Assembly (NCBI GenBank): GCA_964383365.1
Contig: CAYLHF010000064.1
Span: forward strand, 1-10,691
DNA: 10,691 bases
From: CAYLHF01 sp964383365
GTDB lineage: Bacteria > Bacteroidota > Rhodothermia > Rhodothermales > UBA10348
Reading direction: 5' to 3'
Numbering within the stretch: position 1 is the stretch's first letter; every line of letters starts with the position of its first letter. A program made the translations under genes and the position numbers. Shown here piece by piece: positions 1 through 5,948 of the stretch. The notes beneath the pieces are model-generated. The model saw only the letters and a list, made by a program, of their open reading frames with translations, was not told the DNA's origin and made no database searches.

Positions 1-484
1 CGGCATCCACAGAGTGTGCGGAGCGCGTGTGGTTGTCTCTCGAGAGGAGTACATGCGCTCCCTGTGTGGGGGGGGCGATAAAAAAAAGCACCTCCCCCGC
101 TATAACCATCGTCTCTTTATTTGCCAGCGCTATTTTTTTTCCAGCCTCTATGGCTGCGATGGTTGGCCTCAGGCCTACAGCCCCGACCACCGCTGTAATC
201 ACCGTGTCGACCGCAGTTTCCGACACGATTTCGCACATTCCCTCCGATCCGGCAACCACCCTGAGAGCCGGCCGATTCACAATCCGGCGCAATTCTCCGA
301 TACGCGATGCATCACCCACGGCTACGACCTCCGGATCGAACTCTCTGATCTGCTCAGCCAGAAGCGACAGGTTATTGTTGGCAGAGAGCGCATATATCCG
401 CAAGCGGTTCGGAAACAGCCGCACGACGTCCATCGTCTGACGGCCTATCGAGCCCGTCGAGCCCAGAACGGTGAGATTTTGCAT
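1..484 (-). CDS. dxr: 1-deoxy-D-xylulose 5-phosphate reductoisomerase (partial, N-terminal part)
   Basis: This enzyme converts 1-deoxy-D-xylulose 5-phosphate to 2-C-methyl-D-erythritol 4-phosphate with NADPH, the committed step of the MEP isoprenoid pathway, in the cytoplasm. On the - strand an ATG at 484-482 opens 161 codons that run off the left edge. The protein starts MQNLTVLGSTGSIGRQTMDV, the NADPH-binding G-S-T-G-S-I-G loop of the family (residues 8-14). At about 99-126 it has AVVGAVGLRPT...AGKKIALANKET, the family's V-G-A-x-G-L-x-P-T and L-A-N-K-E signatures. Family members then have a V-D-S-E-H metal-binding motif roughly 23 residues on. Here the last 13 or so residues (LSRDNHTRSAHSVDA) do not match it, and no other - strand frame restores it. 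A T8 tract (+ strand A8, 80-87) and a C8 tract (+ strand G8, 68-75) lie just before the divergence. The gene family is secure; whether this copy is intact is not. It is divergent from the TPR gene. Confidence 0.9.
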   Translation of the reverse strand, partial: MQNLTVLGSTGSIGRQTMDVVRLFPNRLRIYALSANNNLSLLAEQIREFDPEVVAVGDASRIGELRRIVNRPALRVVAGSEGMCEIVSETAVDTVITAVVGAVGLRPTIAAIEAGKKIALANKETMVIAGEVLFFIAPPTQGAHVLLSRDNHTRSAHSVDA

Positions 485-503
485 GGATAAGATCGGGATG
501 CGC

Positions 504-513
504 CGGAATTCCG
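504..513. repeat. 10-bp perfect palindrome in the divergent intergenic region
   Basis: CGGAATTCCG reads the same on both strands and sits about 20 bases upstream of the dxr start. Its position would suit an operator, but a 10-bp palindrome can arise by chance, and no second copy is seen in the intergenic regions of this window. Confidence 0.3.
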
Positions 514-586
514 CGGTTGCACAATCTGAAAAGTGAGTGAAACATACGTGGTTCCCAAGCGATATTAAAGCGTCATTTTTATCTGT

Positions 587-591
587 AGGGG
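587..591 (+). promoter_or_regulatory. Shine-Dalgarno site that decides the TPR gene start
   Basis: AGGGG lies five bases before the ATG at 597. Neither the GTG at 537 nor the GTG at 654 in the same frame has a comparable site, so this supports 597 as the start. It stands out because most genes in the window have no recognisable Shine-Dalgarno sequence. Confidence 0.6.
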
Positions 592-596
592 AAACT

Positions 597-2528
597 ATGA
601 GGATTGGGAAACTGGCCATCATCTGCGCTAGACCGACACGGGTACAATCGCGGGTGACTTCCATACGATTCACGGGTCGTATACTCGTCCCGGTCCTTCT
701 GCTCATCCTGGCCTCGCTTCCCTCTGCGGTTCGTGGGCAGGAGGTCGACAGCACCGTCGTTGCCCGATTCCAACTCGCTGAGTCGTTTATCCGCGCCGCT
801 CAATTTACGCGTGCAATACCGCTCCTGGAGGATCTGTACGACCAAAAACCTGAAACGTATGTCTTTTATGAGCGACTGAGACAGGCATACGAAAACGTTA
901 AACGCTACGACGACGCAATCTCGCTGGTAGACCACAAAATTGAGACCGATGCGAATCCGGCCATCTATTTATCGGACAAGGCACGCCTGTACTACCTGAA
1001 AGGAAATGACGTTGACGCCCGTCGTATCTGGAGGGATGCTCTCGATAGTATGGATGGATCGTCGAGTATCTACCTGCTCGTTTATCGCTCTGTGATGGAA
1101 GTCAGACTATTCGATTTTGCGATCGAGATTCTGGAGACTGGAAGGAAAGAGCTGTCGAATACCATGCTTTTCCAGACTGATCTGGCTCAACTCTACAGTC
1201 TTACCTCTCAGCACGACAAAGCGATTGATGAGTACCTGAATCTGTTGACCGTCAATAGTGGACAACTCGCATACGTTCGCAGCCGTCTTCAGCCCTATGC
1301 CAGCGAATCGGACGCTCGTTCGCTGATGACATTCGAAGTTGAGAAAGCCATTGCTGAGAATCCGCTCGTCAGACCGTACCGGGAATTGCTATCGTGGTTA
1401 TACCTGGAAGGTGATCGCTATTCCGATGCCCTGAATGTAAACAGGGCGATCGATCGGCTTGAGAACGAAAACGGAGTTGTCCTTTTCTCCTTCGCTCAGA
1501 CCGCTGCAAATGCCGAAGCATTTCAGGTCGCAGCTGAGGCTTTTCAGGAAGTCCTGGACAGATACCCTGCCTCACCGACGGCGCCCGAAGCGCTCAGAGG
1601 GCTCGGGGTCATGCAGGAAGCCTGGGCAGAGAGTGAACCTGGCGATATCGGCCCATCCAGCGTCGACGCAGACCGGGACAGCCGGTATCTGGCTTCATTG
1701 GGAACGTACCGACGGTTCATAAAATTATACCCGCAGAATCCCTATTTCCCGGACGTTCTCAGGCGTATGGGACGCCTTCAGCAGGATATTTTTTTTCAGC
1801 TCGATGATGCAATGCAGATCCTCTCCCGGGTGGTCAGGCAGTATCCCAACAGTACAACCGCAAACGAAGCCTCATTCGATATCGGTCGTATTCTGGTGAT
1901 GAAGAACGACCTCTCTGCAGCCCAGATTGAGTTCACACGTCTGATAACGAGACTCCGTACCGGAGAAACAGCCAACAAGGCCCGACTGGAACTTGCCCGT
2001 CTCCAGTATTACAGGGGGCAATTCGAAAGCGCCTCTTCAGAAGTAACCGCTCTGCAGGAGAATACGTCCACTGACGTTGCAAACGATGCGATAGAACTGA
2101 GGCTTCTGATTATGGAAAACAGGGGACCAGATTCCCTGGACTCGGCACTAAACCTGTATGCAAAGGCAGAGCTGAGTATTCGCCAGCACGATATTGACCG
2201 GGCATTTTCGCTCCTGCACCAACTACTTCAGGTGAATGGAGCTCACCCGTTGGCCGATAATGCGCGTTTCATGCGGGCAATACTTCTGAAAAATTCCGGG
2301 CAGGATACCGATGCCATACAGGCGTTTCTGGAAATTCCACTCATTCATCCCGACAGCTTCCTAAACGACCAGGCACTCCTGGAAGCCGCCGATCTTCAAC
2401 GATACCGTTTCGATGATCCGGCAGTGGCTATTTCAACCCTGACCCGCATCCTGACTGATTATCCAGGATCTCTACTTATTCCCCAGGTTCGCGAACGGAT
2501 CCGGATGCTCCGGGGCGACGGAGTCTGA
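597..2528 (+). CDS. Exported tetratricopeptide-repeat protein
   Basis: A 643-residue all-helical repeat protein, probably periplasmic or attached to the outer membrane. Residues 1-47 contain a long basic n-region, a hydrophobic core (ILVPVLLLILASL, about 29-41) and a likely signal peptidase site near AVRG/QEV. From about residue 55 to 635 it is built of degenerate TPR or TPR-like helix pairs. The clearest are around 60-110 (FTRAIPLLEDLYDQKP), 205-220 (HDKAIDEYLNLL), 309-330 (AAEAFQEVLDRYPASP), 370-385 (YRRFIKLYPQNPYFP), 405-440 (ILSRVVRQYPNSTTANEA) and 568-630. The second half, with repeated 'RYP/LYP + N/A' helix ends, recalls BamD/YbgF-type repeats. No enzymatic domain is visible, so a scaffold or complex-assembly role is the safest reading. 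ATG 597 is chosen for its Shine-Dalgarno site. A GTG at 654 would give a more compact signal peptide, and the same frame is open from a GTG at 537. The next gene starts 21 bases downstream. Confidence 0.85.
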   Translation: MRIGKLAIICARPTRVQSRVTSIRFTGRILVPVLLLILASLPSAVRGQEVDSTVVARFQLAESFIRAAQFTRAIPLLEDLYDQKPETYVFYERLRQAYENVKRYDDAISLVDHKIETDANPAIYLSDKARLYYLKGNDVDARRIWRDALDSMDGSSSIYLLVYRSVMEVRLFDFAIEILETGRKELSNTMLFQTDLAQLYSLTSQHDKAIDEYLNLLTVNSGQLAYVRSRLQPYASESDARSLMTFEVEKAIAENPLVRPYRELLSWLYLEGDRYSDALNVNRAIDRLENENGVVLFSFAQTAANAEAFQVAAEAFQEVLDRYPASPTAPEALRGLGVMQEAWAESEPGDIGPSSVDADRDSRYLASLGTYRRFIKLYPQNPYFPDVLRRMGRLQQDIFFQLDDAMQILSRVVRQYPNSTTANEASFDIGRILVMKNDLSAAQIEFTRLITRLRTGETANKARLELARLQYYRGQFESASSEVTALQENTSTDVANDAIELRLLIMENRGPDSLDSALNLYAKAELSIRQHDIDRAFSLLHQLLQVNGAHPLADNARFMRAILLKNSGQDTDAIQAFLEIPLIHPDSFLNDQALLEAADLQRYRFDDPAVAISTLTRILTDYPGSLLIPQVRERIRMLRGDGV

Positions 2529-2549
2529 AAGCACGACCGACCACTTTTT

Positions 2550-3818
2550 ATGCATCGATTACCGGTACTTCTCATTGTATTCTCCTCTTCCGTCGGCACG
2601 TTCGCTGCGATGGGACAGGACATCCTCATACCCATGGATGTATCGCAGTCAGATCATCTCAAGGCGTATGGAGCGACCTACTGGGCCATCGAACAGAATG
2701 CTCAAGTCGACTGGCTACTGAATTACAGGGGCGGTTCGTTTCTGATCGCAACTTCATCGGCGTTGGAAAATGAACTCAGAATCAGGGGTGTCTCGTTCGA
2801 GGTGTTATCCGGGGCACAAACAGCGACCGTTATTTCTACAATCGAAAAGGAAGATTCGAACGAGAGTGTCGTTCGATTGGAAAAAGTCCCGAAAATAGCC
2901 GTATACGCACCAAAACAGACGCTTCCATGGGACGATGCGGTATTACTGGCTCTTACTTATGCCGAAGTGCCGTACGAAATGATTTACGATCAAGAAGTGC
3001 TCTCTGGCAAGCTGGCCGATTACGACTGGTTGCACCTCCATCACGAAGACTTCACCGGACAGTACGGAAAGTTTTTCAATTACAGGGCTACACCCTGGTA
3101 TATCGAACAACAGAGACAGGCGGAGCAGATCGCCCGGTCCCACGGGTTCAGAAAAGTGAGCGTACTAAAGGAAGCAGTCGTAGAAGAAATCAAGTCGTAC
3201 GTTGGTTCCGGAGGGTTTCTGTTCGCGATGTGTTCCGGGACAGATACATTTGATATCGCGCTTTCAGCCGCGTCCACCGATATCGTACCGGCCGAATATG
3301 ATGGAGACCCGATTGACACGGATGCCCTCTCCAGACTCGATTTTACCCGTACGTTCGCCTTTCAGAACTTTCGCCCAAGCTTCAATGCACAGGAATACGA
3401 ACACTCGGATATCGACGTTGGGCCTCCCCCTCCGCAGCTCCGAAACCCGGCAGTGGATTATTTTACCCTGTTCGATTTCAGTGCAAAATGGGACCCTGTT
3501 CCCACCATGCTCACACAGAATCATGTATCGACGATCAAGGGCTTCATCGGGCAGACGACCAGCTTTCGAAAATCTGCCGTAAAACCGAGTGTCATCATTC
3601 TCGCCGAGGCCCCGGGTCGGGACGAAGTCCGCTATCTACATGGAACGTTCGGACAGGGTACATTCACCTTCTACGCCGGTCACGACCCGGAGGATTATCA
3701 GCATTATGTCGGAGACCCTCCTACCGATCTGAGTCTGCATAAACACTCTCCGGGCTATCGACTGATTCTCAATAATATTCTTTTCCCCGCCGCCAGGAAG
3801 AAAAAACAGAAAACCTGA
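2550..3818 (+). CDS. Secreted 'asparagine synthetase B'-labelled protein, probably class-I glutamine-amidotransferase-like
   Basis: This 422-residue protein begins with a signal peptide (MHRLPVLLIVFSSSVGTFAA, cleavage near residues 20-23), so the mature protein should be outside the cytoplasm. I recognise it as a family often named 'asparagine synthetase B' in Bacteroidota. It has neither the N-terminal nucleophilic Cys nor the ATP-pyrophosphatase loop of AsnB. From residue 113 it instead resembles a Rossmann-like GATase1/ThuA-type fold: a strand KIAVYAP (115-121), PWDDAV (126-131), YDWLHLHHEDFTG (158-170), then a helix leading to GGFLFAMCSGTD (221-232). Cys228 sits at a plausible nucleophile elbow. 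A conserved-looking YAGHDPEDYQH (375-385) could supply catalytic His378 and an acid. The N-terminal 110 residues (LKAYGATYWAI, WLLNYRGGSF) form a separate small domain. The C-terminus is basic (KKKQK). The substrate is unknown. No Shine-Dalgarno site is seen; it is 6 bases from the thioesterase gene and probably cotranscribed. Confidence 0.7.
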   Translation: MHRLPVLLIVFSSSVGTFAAMGQDILIPMDVSQSDHLKAYGATYWAIEQNAQVDWLLNYRGGSFLIATSSALENELRIRGVSFEVLSGAQTATVISTIEKEDSNESVVRLEKVPKIAVYAPKQTLPWDDAVLLALTYAEVPYEMIYDQEVLSGKLADYDWLHLHHEDFTGQYGKFFNYRATPWYIEQQRQAEQIARSHGFRKVSVLKEAVVEEIKSYVGSGGFLFAMCSGTDTFDIALSAASTDIVPAEYDGDPIDTDALSRLDFTRTFAFQNFRPSFNAQEYEHSDIDVGPPPPQLRNPAVDYFTLFDFSAKWDPVPTMLTQNHVSTIKGFIGQTTSFRKSAVKPSVIILAEAPGRDEVRYLHGTFGQGTFTFYAGHDPEDYQHYVGDPPTDLSLHKHSPGYRLILNNILFPAARKKKQKT

Positions 3819-3824
3819 TACGCT

Positions 3825-4355
3825 ATGTCAGATCGCAATGCCACCGTCCAGGACTCTCGATGTGTCATGAATGAAATCGTTCTGCCCAATGACACCAACG
3901 GTCTCGGAAATATGATGGGAGGTCGACTACTTCATCTCATGGACGTGTGCGCGGCGATTTCATCTCAACGGCATGCTGGATGTGTATGTGTCACCGCTGC
4001 TGTCGACTCCGTCGAATTTCAGAGTCCGATACGAGGTGGAGAGATTGTCGTCCTTGAGAGTCAGGTAAACCGCGCCTTCCGGACATCCATGGAAATCGAG
4101 ATCAATGTCTGGGCAGAAAATGCGAGAGAAAACACCCGCAGAAAGTGTAACAGAGCCTATTTTACGTTCGTAGCGATCGGCCCCGACGGAAATCCGAGAC
4201 CCGTTCCCTGCATTCGTCCAGAGACAGATTCGGAAGAAGAGCGATTCGAAGGTGCCGTCCGTCGCAGAGAAATGCGTCTTCTACTTGCCGGACGTATCGG
4301 CCCCGATGAGGCACATAGCCTGGCACACTTTCTCGATACCCTCGGTGCTGGATAA
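3825..4355 (+). CDS. Acyl-CoA thioesterase, hotdog fold (YciA/BACH-like)
   Basis: A 176-residue cytoplasmic enzyme expected to hydrolyse acyl-CoA to free fatty acid and CoA. The family signature is clear: LPNDTNGLGNMMGGRLLHLM followed by Asp40 (residues 20-40) gives the N-x-x-G-x-x-x-G-G...M-D pattern, with Asp40 the likely catalytic acid at the start of the central hotdog helix. RHAG follows at 49-52. SVEFQSPIRGGE (62-73) is the usual 'F-x-x-P-v-x-x-G-d' strand, and AYFTFVAIGPDGNPRPVP (111-128) is the typical last core strand and turn. A charged C-terminal helix (EEERFEGAVRRREMRLL) matches the usual tail. Length is normal. One domain is present, so it would act as an oligomer. The chain length of its substrate cannot be read from sequence. 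Its TAA shares the A at 4355 with the next ATG, so translation of the two is probably coupled. Confidence 0.9.
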   Translation: MSDRNATVQDSRCVMNEIVLPNDTNGLGNMMGGRLLHLMDVCAAISSQRHAGCVCVTAAVDSVEFQSPIRGGEIVVLESQVNRAFRTSMEIEINVWAENARENTRRKCNRAYFTFVAIGPDGNPRPVPCIRPETDSEEERFEGAVRRREMRLLLAGRIGPDEAHSLAHFLDTLGAG

Positions 4356-4825
4356 TGTCGGTCGTCCGGATACTCGTTCTCGGAGCCATCGGTCTGTTCA
4401 TGCTCCACCATCCATCGTCAGCCCAATCCTTCTCCAAAAACGTCGGTTTTGGTGGTATGGTCGGCCGGACGAATGGTTTTACGTTCAAAATGTATCTGGC
4501 ACCAAATGATTTTCTGGACCGGATTGAAGGAGTCAAAACCCTCGACATGTCGCTGTCGTGGAATTTAGACGACTTCCTCCTGGTAAGTGGTCATGTTCAG
4601 ACTGAGCGATCGATTCCGGATTCTCCCCTGCACTTCTTTGTCGGTCCGGGATTCGCCCTGGGCTTCGAGAGTACCGAGCTCTTGTGGGGGCCGAGCATGA
4701 ACATCGGTGCGCTTTTTAATCGGAAGCGTTTCGAGGTATTCCTCCAGCTTACTCCTCGAATCTTGATTCTTCCAGACACGACAGGGGACCTTGGTTCGGC
4801 GGTCGGACTCCGGTATTTTCTATGA
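4355..4825 (+). CDS. Small exported beta-barrel-like protein, function unknown
   Basis: A 156-residue protein with a clean signal peptide (MSVVRILVLGAIGLFMLHHP, then SSA/QSF; cleavage after residue 23). The mature part of about 133 residues alternates polar and hydrophobic positions in short strands separated by turns: NVGFGGMVGRTNGFTFKMYL, LDMSLSWNL, FLLVSGHVQ, LHFFVGPGFALGF, PSMNIGALF, FEVFLQLTPRILI, and a final GSAVGLRYFL. The terminal aromatic/hydrophobic end fits an outer-membrane barrel of about eight strands. The pattern 'FEVFLQLTPR...LPDT...VGLRYF' resembles small bacterial barrel proteins of the DUF3996 kind, but I hold that match loosely. No catalytic motif is seen. The ATG overlaps the stop of the thioesterase gene by one base, and no independent ribosome binding site is evident. 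Confidence 0.75.
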   Translation: MSVVRILVLGAIGLFMLHHPSSAQSFSKNVGFGGMVGRTNGFTFKMYLAPNDFLDRIEGVKTLDMSLSWNLDDFLLVSGHVQTERSIPDSPLHFFVGPGFALGFESTELLWGPSMNIGALFNRKRFEVFLQLTPRILILPDTTGDLGSAVGLRYFL

Positions 4826-4869
4826 CCGGTCGGGTGAAACCGGCTGGCCGGCCAATCGTTAGGCGCGCC
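4826..4869. repeat. GC-rich palindromic strip downstream of the barrel gene
   Basis: A possible hairpin pairs CCGGT (4826-4830) with ACCGG (4839-4843) around an eight-base loop, directly after the stop codon. It is followed by two perfect 8-bp palindromes, GGCCGGCC (4846-4853) and GGCGCGCC (4862-4869). There is no T-run, so a classic intrinsic terminator is not supported. Confidence 0.25.
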
Positions 4870-4897
4870 CACACCTGTACTCGAAGACCATCCATCC

Positions 4898-5842
4898 ATG
4901 TACTACAAACGTATCCTTATCACCGGGGCAAACGGCCTTCTTGGCCAGGAACTGGTGGGAATACTGGGGGCTGACGGCCAGTACGATGTGTTGGCCACCT
5001 CCCGTGACCCGTCTCCACGATTTGAGAGTGGATCGTGCGGATACATCAGTCTTGACGTCACGAAGAACGATCGCGTTCGCTCTGTAATGGAGGATTTCTC
5101 ACCAGATGTCGTTGTCAACTGTGCAGCAATGACTGCGGTCGACCGATGTGAGGACGAGAAACAACGGAGCTGGCAGTTGAACGTGGACGCCGTCGAGACG
5201 CTGTCAAAACAATGTCTCCGCCTGGGCTCCAGACTGGTGCAGTTGTCCACCGACTTCGTCTTCGATGGTCTGAGCGGTCCCTATACAGAAACGGATCGTC
5301 CGAATCCTCTCAGTCACTACGGAAAATCAAAACTGGCATCTGAGAATGCTGCCCGTATGGCCGGACGACATCAGTGGGCAGTCGTTCGGACGGTGCTGGT
5401 ATTTGGCTCCGGCATCGATTTACAACGTTCAAATTTTGTGACCTGGGTCATCAAAAAATTGCGGAATGAAGAATCGATAGAAGTGGTAACTGATCAGTTC
5501 AGATCCCCTACCTACGTCAGAGATCTTGCTTCTGGAATCGAGCGTGTGATTCGATTCGGTAAGACGGGGATCTATAATATTTCTGGACGTGAACAGATGT
5601 CCGTGTATGAGATGGCCGTTCTCGTTGCTGAACGATTTGACCTGGATTCGTCCCTTATTCGTCCTACTGACAGCACGCGTTTTACACAACCGGCGCTACG
5701 TCCCCTGAGGACGGGATTCATCACACTGAAGGCTGAGTCTGAAATCGGCTACAAACCGCATACCTTCGTTTCAGCACTCAATGACCTGAGTCACAACCCG
5801 GTATTCTTATCCCAACTGTCGAGTACGATCGACAACGATTGA
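4898..5842 (+). CDS. RmlD-family extended short-chain dehydrogenase/reductase (dTDP-4-dehydrorhamnose reductase-like)
   Basis: A 314-residue NAD(P)H-dependent SDR of the RmlD/RfbD type, which in the canonical pathway reduces dTDP-4-dehydrorhamnose to dTDP-rhamnose in the cytoplasm. Seen: ILITGANGLLGQEL (6-19), the G-x-x-G-x-x-G cofactor loop; VVVNCAAMTAVDRCE (71-85), a classic RmlD segment; QLSTDFVFDG (115-124) with the catalytic Ser/Thr; and SHYGKSKLASE (139-149), giving the Y141-x-x-x-K145 pair. DQFRSPTYVRDLA (199-211) is the family's substrate-side motif. Length is close to the usual 280-310 residues. No rmlA, rmlB or rmlC is nearby, so it may serve another deoxysugar or NDP-sugar reaction, or complete a pathway encoded elsewhere. 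It starts 72 bases after the barrel gene with no Shine-Dalgarno site. Confidence 0.85.
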   Translation: MYYKRILITGANGLLGQELVGILGADGQYDVLATSRDPSPRFESGSCGYISLDVTKNDRVRSVMEDFSPDVVVNCAAMTAVDRCEDEKQRSWQLNVDAVETLSKQCLRLGSRLVQLSTDFVFDGLSGPYTETDRPNPLSHYGKSKLASENAARMAGRHQWAVVRTVLVFGSGIDLQRSNFVTWVIKKLRNEESIEVVTDQFRSPTYVRDLASGIERVIRFGKTGIYNISGREQMSVYEMAVLVAERFDLDSSLIRPTDSTRFTQPALRPLRTGFITLKAESEIGYKPHTFVSALNDLSHNPVFLSQLSSTIDND

Positions 5843-5948
5843 ATATTTTGCGTGATTCCGCACGAGGACCTATCCCTATATTCGAAGTCGTTATTTTTCC
5901 TGATCTGTATTGTTCGTATTCGGTCCTCCGGCCCATTATTCAGGTTTT

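Larger units (their letters stand above)
485..596. promoter_or_regulatory. Divergent intergenic region between dxr and the TPR gene
   Basis: These 112 bases separate two divergent starts, so promoters for both transcripts should lie here; that is inferred from layout. I see no convincing match to the Bacteroidota pattern (TTTG, then TAnnTTTG) on either strand. A TTGCAC hexamer at 517-522 has only a poor -10-like partner around 541-548. The strip contains a perfect 10-bp palindrome, CGGAATTCCG, at 504-513. Its right end holds the ribosome binding site of the TPR gene. Confidence 0.4.

Noticed and set aside
68..87. Homopolymer tracts (G8, A8) as a phase-variation switch
   Set aside because: dxr is an essential housekeeping gene and phase variation of it is implausible; sequencing error or local decay is likelier. 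Kept only as part of the dxr finding.
14..490. Two + strand open frames (14-490 and 27-440) over the left edge
   Set aside because: Both are antisense to dxr, whose - strand translation has clear family signatures throughout.
1789..1796. T8 tract inside the TPR gene
   Set aside because: It is read in frame as I-F-F and the frame stays open with good repeat structure on both sides, so there is no sign of a frameshift.
2550..3818. True asparagine synthetase (AsnB)
   Set aside because: There is no Cys2 nucleophile, no SGGxDS ATP-binding loop, and a signal peptide is present.
5843..5948. T-box, riboswitch or small RNA in the serS leader
   Set aside because: The 106 bases show no T-box sequence or stable stem-loop series; they are simply AT-rich.
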